Shown: piece by piece, positions 1 to 7,443 of the stretch
How the letters are laid out: the number at the start of each line of letters is the position of its first letter
Numbering within the stretch: the first letter of the stretch is position 1
Assembly: GCA_017468465.1 (NCBI GenBank)
Contig: JAFUIN010000007.1
Location: 1-48,220 of the forward strand
Source: Clostridia bacterium
Lineage (GTDB): Bacteria; Bacillota; Clostridia; UMGS1840
Reading direction: 5' to 3'
DNA length: 48,220 bases
Program-made: the position numbers and the translations under genes
The notes under the pieces: generated by a model
What the model was told of the DNA's origin: nothing
The model's input: only the letters and a program-made list of their open reading frames with translations
Database searches by the model: none

Positions 1-88
1 CTTTCTTCAAAAACTCTTAGAATTTCAAGGTCCGTTATGTTATTCAGTTTTCAAGGTTCATTCTGCTCTCTCAAAAGACAGCTTTAAC
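1..88 (-). other. rRNA operon leader, 5' part (operon continues outside window)
   Basis: Read on the minus strand this stretch contains ACCTTGAAAACTGAATAA (about 41-58), a sequence typical of Firmicutes pre-rRNA leaders, followed by a second partial copy ACCTTGAAATTC near 22-33. It lies directly downstream of a strong promoter, so a ribosomal RNA operon probably starts just left of the window edge. No mature 16S sequence is present, so this is inferred from leader similarity only. Confidence 0.6.
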
Positions 89-117
89 ATTCTACCACAG
101 CTTCTTCTCTTTGTCAA
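89..117 (-). promoter_or_regulatory. strong sigma-A promoter, probably of the rRNA operon
   Basis: Minus-strand TTGACA (112-117), exactly 17 bp, then TAGAAT (89-94). It fires leftward into the rRNA-like leader. The upstream flank (118-160) is rich in A/T tracts that could act as an UP element. Confidence 0.75.
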
Positions 118-205
118 GCTTTTTTTTGAACTTTTTTGAAATTTTTTTTGACATTTATCCGCCGGGCAGATTCTTCTATACTATTATATAATATATCTTA
201 AAAAT

Positions 206-1102
206 TTACTCAACTTCACCAATAAATTCGGTTTTTATTAAATTTCTGGTTTTTTGAACATCACAAATAACATAAGAAATACCGTTGATGGTCTGGGTTG
301 TCATAGGCATTTCGTAGGTGCGGATGCTGTCTCCCTTCAAACTGTCGAATATCTTCAGAAAAATGGGAATGTCGGAAACAGAAAAGTTGGTATCCACACA
401 GTCTTCAATATGTTGATAAATTTCGCCGGATTTCATCAGATATTCCGGCTTCAGCTTCTGCTCAAACAATGCTTTGACAAAATTCTGCTGTGCTTCAATT
501 CTGCCCAGATCCGCATTGGCATAACCGGAACGGAAACGGCAGAACTGTTCCGCTTTTTTGCCGTCTAACAGCTGATAGCCCGGTTTTAAGTCGATATATA
601 AGCCCTGATCCGGATCGCTATAGTACATCCGGATGGGGACGTCAATCCAAACGCCGTCCAGCGTATCAATAATCCGACGGAAGCCGTCCGGATTAACCAC
701 CACATAATAGTGCACCGGAAGCCCGGTCAGCTCCTTGATATATTCAATGGTATTCTCATGACGCTCTCCCTCTTTGCCCAAAGCATAAACAGCGTTCAGC
801 TTTTGATAGCTTCTTCCATACTGCACTCTGGTATCTCTGGGGAAGGACATGATGTTAATTTGCTTCCGGTCAGAATCGCAGGAGGCAAGCATCATGGTAT
901 CGGTTAAAAGCCCGCCCTTATCGGTTGCCATAATCATCACGTTGATTCTGCCGCCTACCACAATATCCATACTGCTGGGAGTGATGCGTTGTTCCGGATT
1001 AACATATAAATATCCAAGGCGTGCGCCGGATGCCGCAACCAGACAGCAAACTGCCACAGCCAATATTCTTTTGACGAGTTTCCAAAAAGTTTTGGTGTTC
1101 AT
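206..1102 (-). CDS. LytR-CpsA-Psr (LCP) family cell-wall polymer ligase
   Basis: LCP proteins transfer undecaprenyl-linked glycopolymers such as teichoic acids or capsule onto peptidoglycan outside the membrane. The 298-residue protein has one N-terminal membrane segment (about 10-32) and then the LCP core. Visible motifs are TDTMML (67-72), SFPRDT (86-91, with Arg89 and Asp90), FCRFR (187-191) and DLGRIEAQQ (198-206), which hold the conserved Arg/Asp residues that bind pyrophosphate and metal. Length is normal for a minimal LCP protein without accessory domains. It is monocistronic behind its own promoter and reads toward the rRNA promoter; I see no clear terminator between them. The exact polymer handled cannot be told from sequence. 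Confidence 0.9.
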   Translation of the reverse strand: MNTKTFWKLVKRILAVAVCCLVAASGARLGYLYVNPEQRITPSSMDIVVGGRINVMIMATDKGGLLTDTMMLASCDSDRKQINIMSFPRDTRVQYGRSYQKLNAVYALGKEGERHENTIEYIKELTGLPVHYYVVVNPDGFRRIIDTLDGVWIDVPIRMYYSDPDQGLYIDLKPGYQLLDGKKAEQFCRFRSGYANADLGRIEAQQNFVKALFEQKLKPEYLMKSGEIYQHIEDCVDTNFSVSDIPIFLKIFDSLKGDSIRTYEMPMTTQTINGISYVICDVQKTRNLIKTEFIGEVE

Positions 1103-1136
1103 ACTCTATTCTCACAATCTGCATTCAGAATTGAAT

Positions 1137-1192
1137 TTGAGACAAAAGTCTCAACGGGAATTTATTATACACCAATTTTTTCATTCTGTAAA
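1137..1192 (-). promoter_or_regulatory. promoter and leader hairpin of the LCP gene
   Basis: Minus-strand TTTACA (1187-1192), 17 bp, TATAAT (1164-1169). Just downstream is a perfect 7-bp inverted repeat TTGAGAC-tttt-GTCTCAA (1137-1154) in the untranslated leader. It has no U-tract after it, so it is more likely an operator or mRNA-stability hairpin than a terminator. Confidence 0.7.
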
Positions 1193-1313
1193 CCCAAATC
1201 ACAAAAAAATCACAAAGAAAAACAGTCTTTTTTGGAAAAACGTTCGCTTTATGGCAGATATTTGGCGAGATTTTTGGATAAGATAATTTTTTTTGAAAAA
1301 ATTGAAAAAACGC

Positions 1314-1342
1314 TTGACAAATCATTTTTCCTATGTTATAAT
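1314..1342 (+). promoter_or_regulatory. tRNA promoter
   Basis: TTGACA (1314-1319), 17 bp, TATAAT (1337-1342): a full consensus promoter about 40 bp upstream of tRNA-Thr, driving both tRNAs. Confidence 0.85.
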
Positions 1343-1381
1343 TGGCGAGGTGAAAATGATGATTGAACTTTTCCCGTTTGT

Positions 1382-1457
1382 GCTGGTGTAGCTCAATTGG
1401 CAGAGCAGCTGATTTGTAATCAGCAGGTTGCGGGTTCGAGTCCCATCACCAGCTCCA
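1382..1457 (+). tRNA. tRNA-Thr (anticodon TGT)
   Basis: Cloverleaf folds by eye: acceptor GCTGGTG (1382-1388) pairs with CACCAGC (1447-1453); anticodon stem GCTGA/TCAGC flanks the loop with TGT at 1415-1417; GGTTCGAGTCC forms the T arm. Discriminator T1454, and CCA is encoded at 1455-1457. Confidence 0.97.
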
Positions 1458-1476
1458 CCCTTGTAAAATTGAATAT

Positions 1477-1561
1477 GGAGGGGTTCCCGAGTGGCCAAAG
1501 GGGGCAGACTGTAAATCTGTTGCATCTTGCTTCGATGGTTCGAATCCATCTCCCTCCACCA
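1477..1561 (+). tRNA. tRNA-Tyr (anticodon GTA)
   Basis: Class II tRNA of 85 nt with a long variable arm. Acceptor GGAGGGG (1477-1483) pairs with TCCCTCC (1551-1557) with one G-U pair; anticodon GTA at 1511-1513; T loop GGTTCGAATCC; encoded CCA at 1559-1561. It lies 19 bp after tRNA-Thr in the same transcript. Confidence 0.97.
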
Positions 1562-1562
1562 A

Positions 1563-1591
1563 AAAAGACATCCGAATGGATGTCTTTTTTC
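1563..1591 (+). terminator. intrinsic terminator of the tRNA pair
   Basis: AAAAGACATCC (1563-1573), 4-nt loop, GGATGTCTTTTTT (1578-1590). Because the stem starts with an A run it may also work on the opposite strand, at the end of the glycosyltransferase gene. Confidence 0.85.
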
Positions 1592-1639
1592 ATATCATCA
1601 AAGATGGATGAGAACCATGTGGCAAACTGTTTCTCCCCC

Positions 1640-2821
1640 CTAAATGCTGCGGTTACAAACCTGTATAATTTTGTCTGCCGCGCCCTTTGCACCGGAACAA
1701 TTCCGGAAGCTTGTGGCGATTTTTTTGACATTTTTCTGATAGGTGTCAACACTTAGTATTTTATTTATTGCACTCAAAACGTATGCTCCGTCTGATTGAT
1801 CAAGTTTTATGCCGGCGCCAAGCTCCAGAACTCGCTGGGCAACACCTTTTTGCTCGGATGTTTGTGGTAGCATAACGAGCGGGACTTCAAAATAAAGACT
1901 TTCGCTGACACTGTTCATTCCGCAGTGCGATACAAACACATCAGCTTTTTTCAAAACAGCAATTTGGTCAACATATGAATAAACCGATATATTTTCAGGA
2001 AGCTCTCCAAAGTCCTCGGTAGATACTAAATTGCCAACAGACATAATCACCTGATAATCGGTATTTTGAAACGCTGTGATACAACTTTTATAAAATTCCA
2101 TTTTGTCGTTGTTGACCGTTCCCATGGAGAGATAGATGAGTTTTTCTCTCTTTTTTTCGATTTCAGCAGTGGCAGGCCGAATGGAAGGTCCAACAAACAC
2201 ATACTTTTCCGAAAAAGTCTCTGAACAGGGTTGAAACCAAGGAGATGTATATACAATAGTATGTGTGTTATCGTCATTGCCGATAATATCAAGAATACTA
2301 TTTACGGGATACCCCTTATCCTTTAGTCTTTTGACTTGTTTAGATGTTTTTGGCATAGCGAAAAGCAGCTTCATCAGGTCACCAAGCCCCTGTTTCATAA
2401 TCTTTGCTGAATGCCTGTTAAATGCAAAGGTTGTTGTGGAGGAAACAAAGGGAATCCCAAGCTTTCTGGCAACGGCTTTTCCCCATAATGCCATAGAATC
2501 TGCCACGATACAATCCGGTTTTAAGGCTTTCATTTCTTGACAAACCTTGTCATCAAGAGCCAATGTAGTATCTACCAATATCTTTGTCGAGAATGCCAAG
2601 TCTTTTCCCACACGGGTAGAATCTTTGGCAGCCAGGTTTTGCTGTGTATCATACTCATCACAAGAAATAAAGGTTGCCCCTGCTGACTCGATTTTTTCGC
2701 GCATGCTGTTATAACAATAGTACCACACCTGATGTCCGCGGGAAACCAATTCCCACACCACCTCCAAAGTAGGATTGATATGTCCGTGGGCGGGAATACA
2801 GAAAAACACAATTTTTTTCAT
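1640..2821 (-). CDS. macrolide-type (MGT family) UDP-glycosyltransferase
   Basis: GT1-family GT-B fold enzyme of 393 residues that would move a sugar from an NDP-sugar to a small acceptor such as a macrolide, flavonoid or lipid. The N-terminal acceptor half starts MKKIVFFCIPAHGHINP, with the conserved HGHINP at 12-17. The C-terminal donor half has YLSMGTV (230-236) and the nucleotide-sugar signature VSHCGMNSVSES (297-308), followed by the PQTSEQ region (319-324). The acceptor cannot be predicted. The gene is 6 bp downstream of an AbrB-type regulator and is almost certainly co-transcribed with it, so the pair may be a resistance or self-modification unit switched by AbrB. No signal peptide; cytoplasmic. 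Confidence 0.88.
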   Translation of the reverse strand: MKKIVFFCIPAHGHINPTLEVVWELVSRGHQVWYYCYNSMREKIESAGATFISCDEYDTQQNLAAKDSTRVGKDLAFSTKILVDTTLALDDKVCQEMKALKPDCIVADSMALWGKAVARKLGIPFVSSTTTFAFNRHSAKIMKQGLGDLMKLLFAMPKTSKQVKRLKDKGYPVNSILDIIGNDDNTHTIVYTSPWFQPCSETFSEKYVFVGPSIRPATAEIEKKREKLIYLSMGTVNNDKMEFYKSCITAFQNTDYQVIMSVGNLVSTEDFGELPENISVYSYVDQIAVLKKADVFVSHCGMNSVSESLYFEVPLVMLPQTSEQKGVAQRVLELGAGIKLDQSDGAYVLSAINKILSVDTYQKNVKKIATSFRNCSGAKGAADKIIQVCNRSI

Positions 2822-2827
2822 GCAATT

Positions 2828-3037
2828 TCATTCTCCAATTTCGCCAAAAATTTGCTTTACAATGTCTTGTTGCTTTTCTTTTGGTAAAATGGCGATGCCT
2901 CTTTCTTCGTCGCCAAGAACTAAAATCTCGTCTCCCGGCTGTAAATGAAACAATTCTCTCGCCTGTTTGGGAATGACAAACTGTCCCTTTTCGCCAATTT
3001 TGACCATCCACGCATATTTTCCTGCCTGTATATCCAT
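2828..3037 (-). CDS. AbrB/SpoVT-family transition-state regulator
   Basis: Small swapped-hairpin DNA-binding protein of 69 residues. The AbrB signature reads VKIGEKGQFVIPKQARELFHLQ, here split over the first half, followed by GDEILVLGDEERGIAILPK, which closes the beta barrel. The ATG at 3037 is chosen; a TTG two codons upstream (3043) also fits the GGAGGG ribosome site. It is the first gene of a two-gene unit with the glycosyltransferase. A perfect palindrome covering its own -10 box suggests negative autoregulation, a common arrangement for this family. Confidence 0.88.
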   Translation of the reverse strand: MDIQAGKYAWMVKIGEKGQFVIPKQARELFHLQPGDEILVLGDEERGIAILPKEKQQDIVKQIFGEIGE

Positions 3038-3062
3038 ATCCAATTCTCCCTCCAGTATGATT

Positions 3063-3101
3063 GGTATGAATAATCATACCCTATTTTTGCAGAAATGTCA
3101 A
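3063..3101 (-). promoter_or_regulatory. abrB-glycosyltransferase promoter with overlapping operator
   Basis: Minus-strand TTGACA (3096-3101), 17 bp, TATGAT (3073-3078). A perfect inverted repeat GGTATGA-ataa-TCATACC (3063-3080) covers the -10 element, and another GTATGAT half-site adjoins it (3055-3061). Binding here would block RNA polymerase, so this is the likely operator of the AbrB-type protein encoded downstream. Confidence 0.75.
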
Positions 3102-3119
3102 GAGGGAATACAAAAAAAG

Positions 3120-3156
3120 AGGCTGTAGCAAAATAAATTTCATTTTGCTACAGCCT
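3120..3156 (-). terminator. bidirectional intrinsic terminator
   Basis: AGGCTGTAGCAAAAT (3120-3134) pairs with ATTTTGCTACAGCCT (3142-3156), a 15-bp perfect stem with T runs on both sides. It ends the ilvE/DivIVA-like unit and shields the abrB promoter. Confidence 0.9.
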
Positions 3157-3164
3157 TTTTTCAT

Positions 3165-3725
3165 TTAATCCAACCGTTCTTTTAAGTCGGCAGTCAGTTT
3201 GTCCATCAATTTTTTGATGTCATAGGTAAAGTCAGAAACATCTGCTTTGGATTTTTTGTAGCGTTCTTTTTCCAGATCCGCTTTCTTTTTGGCTTCTTCC
3301 ACGATGGTGTCTGCCTTTTTCTTCGCCTCATCAACGATGGCGTTGGCAGTTTCTTCTGCTGTCAGGAGTGCTCTGCCGATTTTTTCTTTTTCTACAGTGA
3401 ATTGGATTTTCAAATCTTCCAGCTTTTCGCGCAGTTCTTCTTTTTCTTTGCGAAAATCTTCTTTTAAGCGGTCGGTTTTTTCAGAAAAATCATCCTTTTG
3501 GGAAGCTAATTTTTCTTCGTATGCTTTTTTCTGGTCTTCCAATTCCTGCTTGAGTTCTTTCACTTTATCCTTCTTGTCGGAAAGCTCTTTTTTCAGATTG
3601 CGGATGTCATCTTCCTTGTTTCGGAGCTTGGTTTCCACATCCTGAGACATCTGTTCCAAATAAGAAAGAACCTGGCTTTTTTTCAGTCCGCCAAACATTG
3701 ATTTCTTAAATCCGTTTACCTGCAT
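3165..3725 (-). CDS. DivIVA-like coiled-coil protein
   Basis: Predicted 186-residue protein. The N-terminus (GFKKSMFGGLKKSQVLSYLEQ) matches the membrane-binding start of DivIVA/GpsB-type proteins, and the rest is a long highly charged coiled coil (about 25-165) with the tandem repeat VDEAKKKADTIVEEAKKKAD typical of this group. Such proteins sense negative membrane curvature and organise division or polar growth. I chose the ATG at 3725 because the DivIVA motif begins there and GGGAG lies upstream; an in-frame start at 3812 would overlap ilvE. It follows ilvE by 38 bp with no promoter or terminator between, so the two are probably co-transcribed. The specific role is unknown. Confidence 0.75.
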   Translation of the reverse strand: MQVNGFKKSMFGGLKKSQVLSYLEQMSQDVETKLRNKEDDIRNLKKELSDKKDKVKELKQELEDQKKAYEEKLASQKDDFSEKTDRLKEDFRKEKEELREKLEDLKIQFTVEKEKIGRALLTAEETANAIVDEAKKKADTIVEEAKKKADLEKERYKKSKADVSDFTYDIKKLMDKLTADLKERLD

Positions 3726-3763
3726 ATTCTGACACACTCCCAAATTGGTTATTTTTGACGGGT

Positions 3764-4828
3764 TTATTTTACCTCTACGGTCCAACCCATGTCGTCTTCG
3801 ATTTTGCCCCACTGAATACCGGTGATGGTATCATACAATTTCTGAGACACTTCGCCGATTTCATTGTTGTTGATAATCATTACATCGTCCTGATAACGAA
3901 GCTTACCTACCGGAGAAATAACCGCTGCAGTACCGGAGCCAAAGCATTCTTCCAGCTTGCCTGCTTTTTGTGCAACAATTAGTTCTTCTGCACTGATTTT
4001 GCGTTCTTCTACGGTGTAACCCATTTTTTTGCAAATCGCAATTACGCTGTCACGGGTAACACCGGGCAGAATGCTTCCGTTTAATGCAGGTGTTACAATT
4101 TTGCCGTCAATTTTGAAGAAGATGTTCATTGCGCCAACTTCTTCGATGTATTTTCGTTCCACACCGTCCAGCCAGAGCACCTGAGAATAGCCATCGTCAT
4201 GTGCTTTCACCTGAGCTGCCAGGGATGCCGCATAGTTACCACCGGTTTTGGCAAAGCCGATGCCACCCTTTACTGCACGGACATACTCGTCTTCAATCCA
4301 GATGCCAACCGGTGCCAGACCGCTTGCATAATAGGCTCCGCTGGGAGAAAGAATAATCATAAATTTATAGGTTTTAGAAGGTGCAACACCCAAAAATTCG
4401 TCGGTTGCAATAATAAACGGACGAATATATAAAGAAGTGCCGTCAGCAGTGGGAATCCAATCTTCATCCACTTTTACCACAGCCTTCACCGCTTCTACAA
4501 AATCTTCCACCGGAATGTGGGGAATGCAGAGACGGTCATTGGTGTTGTTGGTTCTTTTTGCATTCATTTCGGGACGGAACAGACGCACCTTACCATCTTT
4601 TCCGCGGTATGCTTTTAAGCCTTCAAACATTTCCTGTCCATAGTGGAACACCATGCAGGCAGGATGCAGGCTTAAATTGTGAATGGGCACAATTTTGGCG
4701 TCGTGCCAGCCGATGCCCTCGGTATAATCCATTTCAAACATATGGTCTGTAAAAATTTTACCAAACCCTAAATTAGACTGGTCCGGTTTTTGTTTGAGCT
4801 GGGTTGCTCTTGTGATTTTGATTTCCAT
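3764..4828 (-). CDS. ilvE: branched-chain amino acid aminotransferase
   Basis: PLP fold-type IV transaminase (354 residues) that interconverts Val/Leu/Ile and their 2-oxo acids with glutamate/2-oxoglutarate. The PLP lysine is Lys194 in FAKTGGNYAAS; EEVGAMNIFF (about 229-238), GSILPGVTRDS and FGSGTAAVISPV form the rest of the active site. The EVGAMN version places it with the longer eukaryote/actinobacteria-like BCATs rather than the E. coli EGAGEN type. ATG 4828 is preferred over 4885 because GAAGGAAGG precedes it and the family starts here. It could work with the isoleucine T-box-controlled acyl-CoA ligase at 8.8-11.1 kb if the organism makes isoleucine by reductive carboxylation. Confidence 0.93.
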   Translation of the reverse strand: MEIKITRATQLKQKPDQSNLGFGKIFTDHMFEMDYTEGIGWHDAKIVPIHNLSLHPACMVFHYGQEMFEGLKAYRGKDGKVRLFRPEMNAKRTNNTNDRLCIPHIPVEDFVEAVKAVVKVDEDWIPTADGTSLYIRPFIIATDEFLGVAPSKTYKFMIILSPSGAYYASGLAPVGIWIEDEYVRAVKGGIGFAKTGGNYAASLAAQVKAHDDGYSQVLWLDGVERKYIEEVGAMNIFFKIDGKIVTPALNGSILPGVTRDSVIAICKKMGYTVEERKISAEELIVAQKAGKLEECFGSGTAAVISPVGKLRYQDDVMIINNNEIGEVSQKLYDTITGIQWGKIEDDMGWTVEVK

Positions 4829-4908
4829 GTTAGAAAAACGACCTTCCTTCTTATGTGCGTCCCGAAAACAAGTGCTGTTTTCCACAGGACTCTTATATTC
4901 TACCCTAC

Positions 4909-4937
4909 ATTATACAATAGATTTCTCAAAAATTCAA
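4909..4937 (-). promoter_or_regulatory. ilvE promoter
   Basis: Minus-strand TTGAAT (4932-4937), 17 bp, TATAAT (4909-4914). The leader is only about 75 nt, too short for a T-box. Confidence 0.8.
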
Positions 4938-5019
4938 CTGTTTTTTTAGAAAAACCAAAAAATCATACAGGAAAAATATTTGTTTTTTGCAATAGCCCGA
5001 AAAAATTTCGGAAATGTTA

Positions 5020-5048
5020 TTGAAATTTTCACAAATCTATAGTATAAT
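5020..5048 (+). promoter_or_regulatory. degV operon promoter
   Basis: TTGAAA (5020-5025), 17 bp, TATAAT (5043-5048), divergent from the ilvE promoter. Confidence 0.8.
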
Positions 5049-5096
5049 ATAATGAAACTTAATTTACCCCTATGTCCCAAGAAGGAGATGTTCACC

Positions 5097-5975
5097 ATGC
5101 CTAAAATCAGAATTCTCGTGGATACCGCCAGCGACATTGATTTGAAAGCAACTGAGAAGTATGATGTTCAGCTGCTCCCTATGACGGTTACCATCGGGCA
5201 AAAAGAATATAAAGAAGCTTACGATTTTACCAAAGAAGAATTTTATAATATGCTTCCCGAAGGGGATGAAATTCCCACCACGGCACAGGTGCCGCCTTTT
5301 GAATTTTTAGATGCAATCAAAGCCGCTTATAAAGACGATGTGAAAGATTTAATCATTGTCACCATCAATCAGAAAGCGTCTTCCACCTTCAATTCAGCAC
5401 AGCTGGCACGGAAGATGTTTGTAAATGATATCCCCGAAAGCGGCATGAATATCCACATTGTAAATACCATGGGCTATTCCGCTTGCTACGGCTACCCCGT
5501 TATGCAGGCAGCCAAAATGGCAAAAGACGGAAAACCTGTGGAAATCATCTTAAATTATCTGGAAAACTGGTTCTCCCGGCTGGAAATATATTTCACCGTT
5601 TACGATTTGAAATATGCCAAAAAATCGGGCAGAATCGGCACTGCTGCAGCCATTGCAGGAGAACTTCTGGGCATTAAACCCATTATGTGCCTCACCCGGG
5701 GTGACTCGGTGACCTATCAGAAGGCCCGCGGCATTCCCAAAGCAATAGATGCTCTCTTGGAAATCACCAAAGAACGCATCGGGGAAGATAAACAGTATAT
5801 TTTATTCCACGGCAAAAACGATGCCAAGGAATTCACAAAAATCATGAAAGACGGTCTCAAGGAAAAAGCGCTGGATTCCAACTTAATCGGTCCCTGTATC
5901 GTTCTGAATGCCGGTCCTGAAGTGGTTGGTGTTGCATTTTTGGGCGAAAAGCGTGACGAAGAGATTATCTGCTAA
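5097..5975 (+). CDS. DegV family fatty-acid-binding protein
   Basis: DegV/FakB proteins bind a fatty acid and, in Firmicutes, present it to the FakA kinase for phosphorylation and entry into phospholipids. The 292-residue protein shows the N-terminal RILVDTASDIDLKATEKY strand-loop, the PTTAQVPP segment with the conserved Thr/Ser, and the EDD-fold C-terminal half. The ATG at 5097 is chosen because AAGGAG sits 9 nt upstream; an ORF extension to 5052 lacks a ribosome site. It is the first gene of a four-gene operon with ybeY, holB and yaaT. No FakA homologue is nearby, so partner and ligand are inferred. Confidence 0.88.
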   Translation: MPKIRILVDTASDIDLKATEKYDVQLLPMTVTIGQKEYKEAYDFTKEEFYNMLPEGDEIPTTAQVPPFEFLDAIKAAYKDDVKDLIIVTINQKASSTFNSAQLARKMFVNDIPESGMNIHIVNTMGYSACYGYPVMQAAKMAKDGKPVEIILNYLENWFSRLEIYFTVYDLKYAKKSGRIGTAAAIAGELLGIKPIMCLTRGDSVTYQKARGIPKAIDALLEITKERIGEDKQYILFHGKNDAKEFTKIMKDGLKEKALDSNLIGPCIVLNAGPEVVGVAFLGEKRDEEIIC

Positions 5976-5993
5976 CGAAAAGAGAGTAGCCAT

Positions 5994-6482
5994 ATGCACA
6001 CCGTAGAATTTTATAACGAAGCAGAAGACGTATTTCAGGCGGGAGACAATTTGGTCTCGTTTGTGAAAGAATGCCTTTCGCACATTAAGCCAAGCTTTCC
6101 CCTGTCGATGACGGTTACTGTGACTGATAATGAAAATATCCATCAGGTCAATCTGGAGCAACGTGGAATTGACAAGCCCACAGACGTGCTTTCCTTTCCG
6201 ATGCTGTTTTTCAAAGAGCCGGAAGTGCCTGAAGAACTGACCGAGCTGGATTATGACCCCGAAACCAACCAGGTGGTTTTGGGAGACCTGCTGATTTCTT
6301 ATGAAAAAATTCTGGAGCAGGCAGAAGAATACGGCCACAGCAAGGAGCGGGAGCTTTGTTACCTCACCCTCCACGGCATTTTGCATCTGTTTGGCTACGA
6401 CCACATGACCGACGAAGACAAAAAAGTGATGCGGCAACGGGAAGAAGAAATTTTAGCACTTTGTAACGCCGCAGAAAGGTAA
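5994..6482 (+). CDS. ybeY: rRNA maturation endoribonuclease YbeY
   Basis: Single-strand-specific metallo-endoribonuclease (162 residues) involved in 16S rRNA 3' maturation and ribosome quality control. The zinc motif HGILHLFGYDH (127-137) supplies His127, His131 and His137, and the DKPTDVLSFP segment (60-69) is the other family signature. Length is typical. It starts 18 bp after the degV gene behind an AGAGAG site and ends 4 bp before holB. Confidence 0.96.
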   Translation: MHTVEFYNEAEDVFQAGDNLVSFVKECLSHIKPSFPLSMTVTVTDNENIHQVNLEQRGIDKPTDVLSFPMLFFKEPEVPEELTELDYDPETNQVVLGDLLISYEKILEQAEEYGHSKERELCYLTLHGILHLFGYDHMTDEDKKVMRQREEEILALCNAAER

Positions 6483-6486
6483 ACCT

Positions 6487-7440
6487 ATGTTTGAACGGGT
6501 GATTGGGCAGGATTTGCCCAAAGAAATGCTCCGAACCGCTATCAAAACGAATAAGCTCAGTCATGCGTACATCTTTCACGGAAAAGCCGGCGTTGGGAAA
6601 ACCACTATGGCTGTGGAATTTGCAAAAAGCATTCTTTGTGAGCATCAGTCAGCCTGCGGAGAATGCCGCAGCTGTAAACAGTTCTATTCCACCTCTGATG
6701 TGCAAATCATTCGCCCGGAAAAGAGCATTTCAGTGGAAAATGTACGGGAAATTACGTCAGAAATTTTCTTAAAACCCTTCCATTTCCCCAAAAAAATTTA
6801 TATCATTACCGAAGCGGAAAAAATGACCGTTCAGGCACAGAATGCGCTTTTGAAAGTGTTTGAAGAACCGCCCTCTTATGCCGTCATCATATTGGTGACC
6901 TCTAACGTCTCGCTGCTTTTACCCACCATTTTGTCCCGGGGAACAGAGGTTCGGTTTCAGCCCCTTACCATTCACGAATTAAAAGAATATTTTATAACAA
7001 ACAACCGGGAACTTCCTCCGGAGGAAATTCTTCATCAGGCAAACGGCTCGGTAACCGAGGCACTCTCTCTTTCCCAGTCGGAAAGCTTTTTGCAGATGAA
7101 AGCTTCGGTGCAGGAGAGCATCTTCTCGTTTTTATCCCGTAAAACTACAGGTGCTATGCTTCGGCTTTACCGCGACTTTCTCGCCTATGAAGAAAGCATA
7201 GACAAGCTTTGCGATTTGTTTTACACCTGTGTGTATGATTGCACCGTGTGTGACAGCTCTTTGAAAAAAAATCCGTCTGCCACACAATCCGTTTCTCTGC
7301 CGCTTTCCACGGCAAGCCGTATTTACAAGGAGCTGACACAATTAGCGGCACGGCTGTCCGCCAATGCAGGATACGCGCTTTCGGTGCTGTCTTTTCTGAT
7401 TCAGGTCAGAAACCATCTCAACCAAGAAAGGAATTTTTAA
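6487..7440 (+). CDS. holB: DNA polymerase III delta' subunit (clamp loader)
   Basis: AAA+ clamp-loader subunit of 317 residues that helps load the beta clamp. Walker A is GKAGVGKTT (32-40); the zinc module has Cys51, Cys57, Cys60 and Cys63; NALLKVFEEPP marks sensor/Walker B. The usual SRC motif of delta' is SRG here (SRGTEVRF), so the Cys is replaced while the conserved Arg remains. The neighbouring yaaT downstream is the usual Firmicutes arrangement (holB-yaaT), which supports delta' over the DnaX ATPase. Ribosome site GAAAGG. Confidence 0.93.
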   Translation: MFERVIGQDLPKEMLRTAIKTNKLSHAYIFHGKAGVGKTTMAVEFAKSILCEHQSACGECRSCKQFYSTSDVQIIRPEKSISVENVREITSEIFLKPFHFPKKIYIITEAEKMTVQAQNALLKVFEEPPSYAVIILVTSNVSLLLPTILSRGTEVRFQPLTIHELKEYFITNNRELPPEEILHQANGSVTEALSLSQSESFLQMKASVQESIFSFLSRKTTGAMLRLYRDFLAYEESIDKLCDLFYTCVYDCTVCDSSLKKNPSATQSVSLPLSTASRIYKELTQLAARLSANAGYALSVLSFLIQVRNHLNQERNF

Positions 7441-7443
7441 TGT

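Noticed and set aside
149-185. Plus-strand promoter TTGACA near 149
   Set aside because: The only TATA-like box downstream is about 23 bp away and no rightward gene follows.
3120-3156. Small RNA gene
   Set aside because: The perfect stem with T-runs on both sides and its position between converging functions fit a bidirectional terminator.
3726-3812. N-terminal extension of the DivIVA-like protein
   Set aside because: The extra 29 residues overlap ilvE and lack a ribosome site; the family motif starts at the later ATG. The same reasoning removed extensions at ilvE (4885), the ligase (11207), the adaptor-like gene (29858), DUF2156 (37948) and M42 paralogue 1 (44814).
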